Made by a program: the position numbers and the translations under genes. 19,152 bases of DNA from NCBI GenBank assembly GCA_036939355.1, contig JALLAP010000140.1:1-19152 (forward strand), written 5' to 3'. Position 1 is the stretch's first letter, and every line of letters begins with the position of its first letter. A model generated the notes under the pieces. The model searched no databases. It was not told the origin of the DNA and saw only the letters and a program-made list of their open reading frames with translations. Of this stretch, positions 1 to 7,945 are shown piece by piece. The stretch is from Thalassiosira profunda. Its lineage: Eukaryota > Bacillariophyta > Thalassiosirophyceae > Thalassiosirales > Thalassiosiraceae.

Positions 1-637
1 CCGTGGCGAACGTGCCCACGTCCACGAGGTACGTCCCCTCGCTCTTCTTGGCGCACTGGTTGTTCCCCTTCCCGTAGAGCTCGTAGGCGATGACATGTTT
101 GCCTTTGCTGGGTTTTGGAGGATGATATGAAGACAGGCAAAGTTGAGTGGACGAATTCATTGTGCAGGTCATTTCAATTTCAGTGCATGCACCGAACAGC
201 CCGTGACACATCTTGTGCACCTTGCAATAGTTGCAATTCGGCACCACACGAGGGTCGGCCCCGCGCGGCATTGCAACCATGCCCTTGGTTTCAGGCACCA
301 ACAAAGGTGCATCCCGTCCTGAGCCCATCTTATGTCACCGTGCACCGCCCCATGCACCACCGCCCTCCAATGACGAGCCCCACACCAATAAAACTTACTA
401 AATCATGCACTTCTTGGGCTCGATCGAATAGTCGTCCCACACCGTCTCCATGTCGCCCTGGTCCCACGCCCACATGTCGTCGTCGAAGCTGATGTCGCCC
501 GAGCCCGACAGCGCGCGCTCGGCCTGCTCCTTGAAGACGACCTTCTTGTGCACCTTCTGGTGCTGCCCCCGGACATTGGACGCGGCCGCCGCCGTGGCGG
601 CGCAGCAGCCTATCGAGAGGAGGGTGGCGCCCTTCAT
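1..637 (-). CDS. Small secreted protein of unknown function, two exons seen, cut by the left edge
   Basis: Exon 1 runs 637-399 and starts with a typical signal peptide (MKGATLLSIGCCAATAAAAS), followed by a basic stretch and an acidic, Trp-rich segment (residues about 45-72). The frame appears to stop at 400-398, but that TAG overlaps a perfect GTAAGT donor at 398. Splicing to an acceptor (CCCAG) at 108 removes a 291-bp intron and joins phase 2 to phase 2, giving ...EPKKCMI|YKGKHVIAYELYG. Exon 2 (107 to the window edge) stays open with gene-like composition: it reads about 35 residues containing GNNQCAKKSEGTYLVDVG. The protein therefore continues beyond the window. I do not recognise the family. 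The signal peptide indicates entry to the secretory pathway; the function is unknown. It is divergent from the oxygenase-ankyrin gene at 1323. The unspliced 79-aa reading is the alternative, but the quality of the donor and of the exon 2 frame argue against it. Confidence 0.7.
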
Positions 638-1322
638 GGTTCTACTGTGTGTTTGTCGAGCCGGTTGGCCGTCTCAATGCGAGGCCGCCTGGTTCCGTGC
701 TCGGAGGATGCTCGGTGCTCGGCGCCAGGCTTGAGAAGCAAGGCGTTGGATTGGGGCGTCAGGAAGGCCAGTCCAACTGATTTAGTGGCAATAAAGTTAC
801 TGCCTTTCTTATAAGTAGTTGATAATATTAGATGTTTTGGACTGGCCTCAATTTTGGTTGGAAGTCTCGCCTCCGTCCGTTCCGCGCCGGCCCGGCCTAA
901 CGCATTCTTTGGCGAGGAGGAGGTACCTACAGAATATACGCAGTATCTACTAGGTAGGTAAGTAGACTGCCTACGTAGGTATTACTTACTTGGTACCTTC
1001 GGCTGCTTTAGGTATGGTAGGCTGCTTTGGTTTTTTGGCAATTTTTGGGCTGCTCCAAATTAATGTTTTGCTCGCATTTTGACACGAGACACGAGACGTG
1101 GGCGCGGCGACGAACTTGCTTGCCGGCCTGCGCCGCACTTTGGCTCCCATAGCAACCCCGGCAGTCGACGAAGCAGCCTAAAGCACCCTCCTGTTGTGTC
1201 TGGAGGCATCGATCCATTTATCGCCGCTTTGCTTTTGGTTTACATCGTGCAAGTCGGAGTTGAGCACCTTCGAGTTGCAACTGCAACGTCCAGCGTGAAC
1301 CAACAACTTAATATTTGCAATC
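638..1322. promoter_or_regulatory. Divergent intergenic region, probable shared promoter
   Basis: This 685-bp gap lies between two genes pointing outward, so it should hold both promoters. It is more AT-rich than the genes. It contains a cluster of GTAGGTA/TACCTAC words at about 924-985, including the perfect palindrome CCTACGTAGG at 970-979. It also contains the palindrome AGTTGCAACT at 1273-1282, about 40 bp before the start codon at 1323. No convincing gene or TATA box was found. Confidence 0.5.
924..985. repeat. Cluster of direct and inverted GTAGGTA repeats
   Basis: TACCTAC at 924-930 is inverted relative to GTAGGTA at 954-960. Further TAGGTA-type words and the 10-bp palindrome CCTACGTAGG (970-979) follow. 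It lies in the middle of a divergent promoter gap, so it could be a binding-site cluster or a simple local duplication; the sequence alone does not decide. Confidence 0.45.
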
Positions 1323-2888
1323 ATGGTCGTCCAGCGACGAAAGAATAAGCCCGCGGGGAAGGCCGCCCTCTGCGCCGCCCTCCTGGCCACGTCCGCCTCG
1401 GCCCTCAATCTCTGGGGCGGAGAAAAAGTGGCCGAATCGGACGCGGACCCGGCCTCCGCCCCGGCCAACCCGCACCTCCACCAGCAGCCCTCGGATCCCC
1501 TCCCGGGACAGGACGTCAATGGCTTCGGCCAGCCCACGTACGGCGTGGACGTCTCGTTCCCCATCCACCACCGGGAGATATCCGACAATTACGCCTGGCT
1601 GCCGCACAACGTCGATCCCGAAAACAACCCCACGCCGCCCGAATACGAGGGCAAGCCGGTCCAATATTTGGGACGCAAGCAGGAGGAGTACGACGCCTTC
1701 ATGGACGGGTGCGACGCCCACTACGGCGGGAAGCGGGGGCGCTACTCGGCCTGCCGGGCCACCGAGGAGGACCGCGTGGAGATGTCCTTCCGCCAGCCCA
1801 AGAGCATGCAAAACTACACGGAGTTGGGATTCAAGAAGATCAAGGCGCCCAAGGAGGTGTGGGAGCGGGTCAAAAAGTTCTGGGACGACAACAAGGACAG
1901 GGAGAATTGGAAGAGCGAGAACTGGCCCAAGGGGAACACGTACACGAACCACTGGGAGAGCCCGACGTACATGGTCTCGGTCGAGGACACGAAGCTCCGG
2001 GGGGCGGGGAGCAACATCAAACGCAAGGTCTGGAATGCGGCGCGGGATACGATCCAGGAGTGGACGGGGGAGGAGCTGACCGATTGCAGCCTCTACGGCA
2101 TTCGGGTGTACACGGAGGGGTCCATCCTCGCCACCCACGTCGATCGGATGCCATTGGTGAGCTCGGCCATCCTGAACGTCGATCAGGACGTGGACGAACC
2201 GTGGCCCATCGAGGTGTACGCGCACGACGGCAAGGCGTACAACATTACGATGGAGCCGGGCGACATGGTCCTCTACGAAAGCCACTCGGTGTTGCACGGC
2301 CGGCCGTTTCCCCTGAAGGGGCGGTACTACGCCAACATCTTCATTCACTTCGAGCCCACCGGCCACTCGTTGCGGCACGAGGCGAAGGAGGCGGCGGCGC
2401 AGGCCGCGGAGGGCGGGCAGGACAAGCACGCCCACGGCGGCCACGAGGTGGATTCCGACGGGCTGCCGTCCTACATCATCCGGGGCAGCGTGGAGGAGGA
2501 ACGGTGGCACCGCGCCCACCCCAACCGCAAGGGGCAGAAGGCTCAGCAGCGGAGGGAGAAGGACACGTTCACGACGGGCAGCACTCCCGCCCACCACGCC
2601 GCGCAGGAGGGAGACGCGGAGACATTGGGCAACGTCATCGAGAAGATGGGACACTTGTTGAATGCGAAGGACGCCAACGGCTGGACGCCATTGCACGAGG
2701 GAGCGCGCGGAGGTCATCACGAGGTGGTCAAGCTTCTCGTTGAAAGAGGCGCGAACATCAACGAGCGGACGATGTCGGGGAAGGGCGAGACTGCGCTGTA
2801 CACGAGCATCCAGCAGCACGGCGAGGATCACCCCGTGAGTCAGCTTTTGATGGAGCTGGGCGCGCTGAACATTGGTCCGGATCTGTAG
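1323..2888 (+). CDS. Secreted 2-oxoglutarate/Fe(II) oxygenase (prolyl 4-hydroxylase-like) fused to C-terminal ankyrin repeats
   Basis: Intronless, 521 aa. Residues 1-28 form a signal peptide (basic start, then AALCAALLATSASA). A long N-terminal region (about 60-210) carries the blocks GQPTYGVDVSFPIHH and SDNYAWLPHNVDPENNPTPP. The double-stranded beta-helix oxygenase core is at about 215-345. It shows the iron-binding triad as H272-x-D274 (THVDR) and H325 (SVLHGRPF), with K332/R334 as candidate 2-oxoglutarate carboxylate ligands. The family uses Fe(II), O2 and 2-oxoglutarate to hydroxylate proline or a similar substrate. A charged linker (350-412) leads to ankyrin repeats at about 417-521 (STPAHHAAQEGD, NGWTPLHEGARGGHHEVVKL), with about two clear units and one weak unit. 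The start at 1323 is the only ATG before the signal peptide. The gene at 6295 is a close paralogue. The substrate is unknown; hydroxylation of a secreted or wall protein is inference. Confidence 0.87.
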   Translation: MVVQRRKNKPAGKAALCAALLATSASALNLWGGEKVAESDADPASAPANPHLHQQPSDPLPGQDVNGFGQPTYGVDVSFPIHHREISDNYAWLPHNVDPENNPTPPEYEGKPVQYLGRKQEEYDAFMDGCDAHYGGKRGRYSACRATEEDRVEMSFRQPKSMQNYTELGFKKIKAPKEVWERVKKFWDDNKDRENWKSENWPKGNTYTNHWESPTYMVSVEDTKLRGAGSNIKRKVWNAARDTIQEWTGEELTDCSLYGIRVYTEGSILATHVDRMPLVSSAILNVDQDVDEPWPIEVYAHDGKAYNITMEPGDMVLYESHSVLHGRPFPLKGRYYANIFIHFEPTGHSLRHEAKEAAAQAAEGGQDKHAHGGHEVDSDGLPSYIIRGSVEEERWHRAHPNRKGQKAQQRREKDTFTTGSTPAHHAAQEGDAETLGNVIEKMGHLLNAKDANGWTPLHEGARGGHHEVVKLLVERGANINERTMSGKGETALYTSIQQHGEDHPVSQLLMELGALNIGPDL

Positions 2889-3240
2889 AGTCTGAGCGGG
2901 AGATAGTTTTGGAGCGTATCCTCTAGAGTCAGTTTAGTTTGAAGTGCTTGCTTCGAGTACACGCGGACGAAGAGGCTGCCTCCCACTAATGAATTGCAAT
3001 GCCGACGTGCCGAGAAGCAAGTACCCACCACAACGCAGCCAGCATCTTTAACGAGGCCTTCGCTTGTTTATTTTATTTCGTTTAACGTCCAGTGGACGGA
3101 CTGGTCGGTTTATCCCAGCCACGTTTCTTCCTAACCTTTATCCCCCGTCATCCGGCCTCGTTGATCGTATCCCAATACCTACTCTCCGTCGCCACAGGAA
3201 GCGTTCTTCTTGGACCATGCTCTTGGATTCTTGAGGCGCT
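2889..3240. other. Convergent intergenic region
   Basis: This 352-bp stretch lies between the stop codons of two converging genes and should hold both 3' UTRs. I see no ORF, repeat or structured element worth naming in it. Confidence 0.5.
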
Positions 3241-4525
3241 CTAGAGAGCGGTGCACGTGTAGGGTTCCCTCTCATCAAAGTCGAACGTGTTGGTGATGCA
3301 CGTACCAGAAGTGGAGAGGGCACACAAGGTCGCAGACTGGATGGCAGGAAGGCAGACTCTGCCGACTGCGTCCGCTGCTTCCTTGCAGAAATCGCCGCAC
3401 TCCTTCCTGGATCCGCAGATCCCGGGTAGTTCAGCTTCAGCGCTACCGATGCCCTCTGAGAAAAACGATATGTGATGTTAGAAGGAGGAAAAGGCTGCAC
3501 ATTGAAAAGAATCGCTTGGCATACCTGTATAGATGCAAGGTTTGAAGATGGGGTTCACATCCTCGTCCTCCGAGCAGACTTCAGCAACAGAGCTAATGCA
3601 AGTCCCAGGATCATTGATCACAGATTGCATGCACGAGAGGCATGGCCCGGCAGCAAAGGGGTCCTGAAGTACTGTGGCGATGCACCCAAGCGCAGGGGCC
3701 ACATATAAGAGAAAGTCGTCCGTGACGATGTCGCCGCAATTGGCTGTGATGCCCTGACCTTCGAGAAAAAGGCTGCAAGTGTCAGCTACTGCAGCGCACT
3801 TTGTAGGATCGAAATCGCCGTTAATTTCAAAGCAGCAGAAAGCACACGCTGCCGCATCAAGAGCGTCGTCGCCGTCGGGGAGGTCAGAAATGTTGGGCTC
3901 GAATGGGTCTACACCGCTTTTGTAGAGGACGGCTTGACTTCCTGTGAAGTCCACGGCGCAGCTAGTACAATCTTCATTAATCGAGCTGACCGGTCCTTGG
4001 GAAGAGTCCAGAAGGTTGCAGCTGAACCCCGGCGTACTGCGGAACGCTGAGACGTCCACAGCCTCGCACTTGTCGTCCTCGTCACAGAAGGACGCGCAGA
4101 TGAGCTTGGCCTCCTCGAAGGTCAGCTTGACGTTGGCGACGGTGTCGCCCTCATCTGCCTGGACGAGAATCTGAGAGGGAACATATGACATGAAATGAGA
4201 CGGAGGTGGACGAATAAAAGAAGCTGGGCCCTTCTCCTGCTCGTTTGCTTACGTTGCGATAGGCGGCCTTCGGCGGTTCGTCATCCAAGCTGTGTATCCC
4301 GGTCGTAGACACCAACGAGACGACCTGGGTGTAGTTCTCATACGCACCCTTCGAGAGGAGGACCAGGTCCTCTTGCAGGTCCTGCCCGAAATAATCCTCG
4401 AGGTCGGCCTTCCTTGGCTCGTTGGGGTAGTTGGGGTTGGGCCTAAGCGGGCCCGGATCGCCCTTGACCAGGATAGCGAATGGCATCGCAGCGACCAGCG
4501 CAGATTTCAGGAGGGACAGGAGCAT
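3241..4525 (-). CDS. Secreted cysteine-rich protein with a PAN/apple-like segment, three exons
   Basis: Exons 4525-4253, 4170-3525 and 3455-3241 give 377 aa. Intron 1 (82 bp) has donor AAC|GTAAGC and acceptor CTCAG, phase 0. Intron 2 (69 bp) has donor ACAG|GTATGC and acceptor TTTTTCTCAG, phase 1; the alternative AG two bases further hits a stop. Exon 3 was found by this splice and stays open, Cys-rich, to TAG at 3243-3241. Residues 1-22 are a signal peptide (MLLSLLKSALVAAMPFAILV). Residues about 92-176 have cysteine spacing reminiscent of a PAN/apple module (ICASFC...KCEAV...FSCNLLD...AVLYKSG). From about 190 onward there are many further Cys pairs (CAFCC, CLSCMQS, CGSRKECGDFC), suggesting a disulfide-bonded extracellular protein. 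There are no membrane segments after the signal. PAN modules bind protein or carbohydrate, but the match here is only by pattern. I do not know the function of the rest. Confidence 0.75.
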
Positions 4526-5182
4526 CTTGAAGGGTTGAGTTGAGCGTAGCTAGGACGAATCTGAGGAGAGAGGACGAGGCGTTGAACGAGGGGAACGGGA
4601 ACGTGAGATTTGCAAATCGAACGCCCATCAGCCGGCATCCTGCGCAACTCACGTGTCGACTGATCGATCTTGCGAAGCGTGCAAGCGTTTGGTGGTGGGC
4701 AGTGGGAAGGCGATGGGCTCTTTTCGGGTGCGATCGATGCGTTTTATGAGCTCGTTTCGTCGTTCGGGGCCTGCATTCGCTCGGCCTGCGTTTGCGCGGT
4801 TGCTTCTCGTCGATCCCCGCGTTGGTCAGCGTGAACCGTGCGTGTTCGATCCGACGCACAGTCGCATGATGTGGTGTCTCACTACGTCTTCGAGAGGCCT
4901 TTTGATCATGTTCGTCCAGCCCCATTTTGACACGGTGATTCGCCCGTCTGCGTTTAATAAAGGGCCCAAGTTAAAAACCACTCGGTGTCGTTCTGACAAC
5001 TGCCCTGCCCAATTTAGTAGTCATCAAAAAATATAGAAAATAAATATATATATTTATAACATAGCAATCTTATTGTATTATTGTTCATTAAAGACATGCT
5101 AGACACCTGACGCGTTCGCCTTCTCTCTCCCGCACCTTCTCTAGCCACCTTCTCGCCCTGATTGAGCCTGACGACGTGTTCA

Positions 5183-5220
5183 GGGCTAATCTCCTGTCCC
5201 ATGACACAGGAGATTAGCCC
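5183..5220. repeat. Perfect 15-bp inverted repeat with 8-bp spacer
   Basis: The arm GGGCTAATCTCCTGT (5183-5197) is exactly complementary to 5206-5220, with the spacer CCCATGAC. It could form a stable hairpin or cruciform in DNA or RNA. There is no adjacent T-run and it is not next to a gene end, so a terminator role is not supported. It might be a relic of a foldback or MITE-type element; no target-site duplication was recognised. Confidence 0.8.
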
Positions 5221-5604
5221 GTTTTCATGTCTCTGGTTTCATACATAGTCTGTCTCAAGGGCGTGGTGGAGGTGAGGGTGCTGTGGTGGAGAAGCAACTG
5301 TCGTGTTGAGTATCTATGTCGTAGGTGTCAAGGGTAGGTAGATGGCGGGTTTGTCGAGCGATGACAATCGAACGCCCATCAGCGCGGCATCAGTTGTGTA
5401 GGTTGAACCTCTACACTGTAGCTACACACGCTACCGCTATTCGGAATTTCAAATCGTCAAGCGAACACGGCTCTAGCTCACAATTATCTAAGATGAATTA
5501 GTCACTAGCCTTTAGTCCGCAGACTATCTTCTGCCACCGCAAGTATGCTCTACAAGTGGTTATGAGCCATTATAACGCTTCCTCTACCGACCGCGAGCCT
5601 CTAA

Positions 5605-5934
5605 CTGCTTTACGATGATCCAGCAGTAAAAACTAGGCATCGGACGCTGATCGGAAGCAGCGTCGAGATTCAAAATAACTTCGCCCACCTCCGTCGATGC
5701 GCCCGAGAGAATAGCAACGCTTCGCCGACGGAGGAGGCGGAACGTCAACGTCGTCTACGACAAAGACGTAATCTCTCTCGAACGATCCTTCGGCGGCCCT
5801 TCAATTTTGAAAAGAGCCGACAGAAGGACAAGTCTCGTCTGCTTGATAGAATAGACAATTGACTGCTAGCTGCCATTCAGCAGCTGGCATTGCATGATGA
5901 ACCCCAGTTGTTGTCAAGAGTGCCGATTTGTTAG
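5605..5934 (+). pseudogene. Possible decayed coding fragment
   Basis: One frame is open from 5605 (after TAA) to 5934 except for a single TGA at 5860-5862. It reads a charged, helix-like sequence (EEAERQRRLRQRRNLSRT, then KDKSRLLDRIDN, stop, LLAAIQQLALHDEPQLLSR). There is no start codon in good context. The composition looks like an old coiled-coil or mobile-element fragment, but no family is recognised and chance is possible. Confidence 0.2.
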
Positions 5935-6040
5935 ACAGCAGAGAGATGGTACAAAGAGGTGGTGGTTGCTCGCTCCTCTTTTTTGCCTACGTACGTACAA
6001 CATCTCTACCTCTACCTTGGAGGGGCTCTGGTGATTTTTG

Positions 6041-6080
6041 ACGCTGAGTGAAGCTGAACGCTGAACGCTGACGCTGAACG
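6041..6080 (+). repeat. Short imperfect tandem repeat (GCTGAAC)
   Basis: The unit GCTGAAC/GCTGAC/GCTGAGTGAA is repeated about five times imperfectly, some 215-255 bp before the start codon at 6295. It probably arose by slippage. A promoter or 5'-leader role is possible but unproven. Confidence 0.6.
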
Positions 6081-6294
6081 GCGAGCACGATGTGGAGGAG
6101 TCTCGCGGCCATTTCTCCTGTAGCAGCATCGATAAGCGGTTGTGTTCGTCTCAAGCAGCACCCCTGCACTACGCTCCGTCTGACTAAGCACTTGGCTGAA
6201 TCGGTTGGCGCTGCTTCACTCTTGTGTGCACTCTCGGTTTGGGGGCTGGTCTGTTGCTTGACGAGGATACCCGAGCGAGCGCGCGCTGCAATAG

Positions 6295-7836
6295 ATGATC
6301 GCCATGCACAGCCAACGCTGCACCCTCAGACAAGCCGCGGTGGCCGCCGCTATCTACGCCGCTCTATTCAGCGCCTCCGTTGACGCCAAGCCGCGCTTTT
6401 GGAAAGGCTCCGACAACGATGCCACCTCCGCAGCCACCGACGCGCAGGCCGCGCCCCAGCGAGGCCAGGAGGTCAATGCCTACGGCCAGCCGACTTACGG
6501 CGTCGACAGCTCCTTCCCCGTCCACCACGATCGCATCTCGGACAATTACGCGTGGCTGCCGCACAACGTCGATCCGGAGAACAACCCCACGCCGCCGCAA
6601 TACGAGGGCAAGCCCGTGCAGTATCTCGGAAACAAGCAGTGGGAGTACGAGGAGTACCTCCGCGGCTGCGGCGCGTACTACAAGGATCGGGGCGGGATCA
6701 AGTCTTGCCTGACCACCGACCGGGATCGGATTCGCATGGCGCTGAGCCAGCCGTCGTGCTTGAATAACTATACCGAGTTGGGATTCGAGAAGGTTCGGGC
6801 GCCGGACGACATGTGGCAAAGTGTGCAGCAATTCTGGGACGACAACCAGGACAAGGAGACGTGGAAGGAGGAGATTTGGCCCAAGGGGACGACGTACGTC
6901 AATCCATGGATGGCCACGAGCTACATGGTCGCCGTGGAGGATCCCGAAATGAAAGGCGCCGGGGAAGAGCTCACGCAGAAGATATACGACGCCTGCAAAG
7001 AGGCCCTGGAGGAATGGTCGGGCGAGACGCTGCGAGAGTACAACTTGTATGGGATACGAGTGTATACGGACAACGCCGTCTTGGCGACGCACGTCGATCG
7101 GATGCCGTCGGTCATCGGAATCATCCTGAACGTGGCGCAGGATGTGGACGAGCCGTGGCCTCTGGAGGTCTACGCTCACGATGGCAAAGCCTACAACATT
7201 ACAATGGAACCAGGAGATATGATCATGTACGAGGGCCACTCGCTGCTGCACGGCCGGCCGTTTCCATTGAAAGGCAGACACTACGCCAACATCTTCATCA
7301 ACTTCGAGCCCATTTTCAAGGAAGACCCGCACGACGGGCTCCCGGCGTACATCCGGCGAGGCAGCACCGAGGCGAATCGCTGGCTGCGCAACCCCCGTCC
7401 GGATCCGAACCGGAGGAGGGGCGATCCGATTGTGACGAAGGAGAAACATCCCAACATGGTCGGCGGGAAGACGACAAAAGAAAGGGAGTCGAAGAGAGAT
7501 ATGCAAAAGCACAGCTTCGACAACGGGAGCACTCCTGCGCACCACGTCGCAATCGACGGCGAGGCGGAGCTCTTGGGCAAGGTCCTCGACAAGATGGGAG
7601 AATTGGTGCATGCCAAGGACAATAGGGGGTGGACGCCGCTTCACGAGGGCGCCAAGGCGGGCCACCACGATGTCGTCAAAGTGCTCGTTGAAAGAGGCGC
7701 CAACATTAACGAGCGGACGATGCACGGGGCAGGGGAGACAGCGCTGTACTGGAGCATCAAGGAGAACGGGGAGGATCACCCGGTGAGCCGGTTTCTCCAG
7801 GGTCTGGGAGCACTCAGCATCGGACCGGATCTGTAG
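6295..7836 (+). CDS. Secreted 2OG-Fe(II) oxygenase-ankyrin protein, paralogue of the gene at 1323
   Basis: Intronless, 513 aa. Residues 1-31 form the signal peptide (hydrophobic AAVAAAIYAALFSASVDA). The order of domains is the same as in the gene at 1323: the GQPTYGVDSSFPVHH and DNYAWLPHNVDPENNPTPP blocks (about 64-102), then an oxygenase core at about 205-338 with H266-x-D268 (THVDR) and H319 (SLLHGRPF) as iron ligands and K326/R328 nearby as likely 2-oxoglutarate contacts. A basic linker (about 342-408) precedes ankyrin repeats (411-513: STPAHHVAIDGEAELL, RGWTPLHEGAKAGHHDVVKV). The two proteins align almost end to end, and both end in IGPDL. They differ mainly in the signal peptide and the linker. 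All catalytic residues are kept in both, so both are probably active. A second in-frame Met (residue 4) could also be the start. The 3' end lies only 109 bp from the converging vWA gene. Confidence 0.87.
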   Translation: MIAMHSQRCTLRQAAVAAAIYAALFSASVDAKPRFWKGSDNDATSAATDAQAAPQRGQEVNAYGQPTYGVDSSFPVHHDRISDNYAWLPHNVDPENNPTPPQYEGKPVQYLGNKQWEYEEYLRGCGAYYKDRGGIKSCLTTDRDRIRMALSQPSCLNNYTELGFEKVRAPDDMWQSVQQFWDDNQDKETWKEEIWPKGTTYVNPWMATSYMVAVEDPEMKGAGEELTQKIYDACKEALEEWSGETLREYNLYGIRVYTDNAVLATHVDRMPSVIGIILNVAQDVDEPWPLEVYAHDGKAYNITMEPGDMIMYEGHSLLHGRPFPLKGRHYANIFINFEPIFKEDPHDGLPAYIRRGSTEANRWLRNPRPDPNRRRGDPIVTKEKHPNMVGGKTTKERESKRDMQKHSFDNGSTPAHHVAIDGEAELLGKVLDKMGELVHAKDNRGWTPLHEGAKAGHHDVVKVLVERGANINERTMHGAGETALYWSIKENGEDHPVSRFLQGLGALSIGPDL

Positions 7837-7945
7837 GATGTACGTACTGTAACTGGCGCTCCTATGCTTCGAGCAACATTGGGGATGGCGTCAAGACAGT
7901 AATTATCAACACAGCGAACATAATTATTCTATCTCGTGCCACCTA

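Larger units (their letters stand above)
4526..6294. other. Long divergent intergenic region with repeats and a decayed open stretch
   Basis: This 1.77-kb gap, the largest in the window, lies between two diverging genes. It holds a perfect 15-bp inverted repeat (5183-5220), a direct repeat of AATCGAACGCCCATCAGC (4615-4632 and 5366-5383), a possibly degraded coding stretch (5605-5934) and a short GCTGAAC tandem array (6041-6080). An AT-rich tract lies around 5030-5090. The several overlapping ORFs here have no start context, codon bias or recognisable motif and are not called as genes. Confidence 0.5.

Noticed and set aside
1308..2831. 507-aa ORF on the minus strand opposite the oxygenase-ankyrin gene
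   Set aside because: It is the antisense shadow of a GC-rich gene: Leu/Val/Arg-rich with no motif. The opposite strand has a signal peptide, iron site and ankyrin repeats. The same applies to 6364-7779.
4846..4865. T-arm-like word GTTCGATCC suggesting a tRNA
   Set aside because: The flanks pair as a simple 5-bp stem with a 10-nt loop, and no anticodon arm, D-arm or acceptor stem could be drawn around it.
4443..5036. Overlapping ORFs on both strands (4443-4925 minus, 4653-5036 plus)
   Set aside because: Arg/Ser-rich readings with no motif. One overlaps exon 1 of the Cys-rich gene in another frame and looks like chance.
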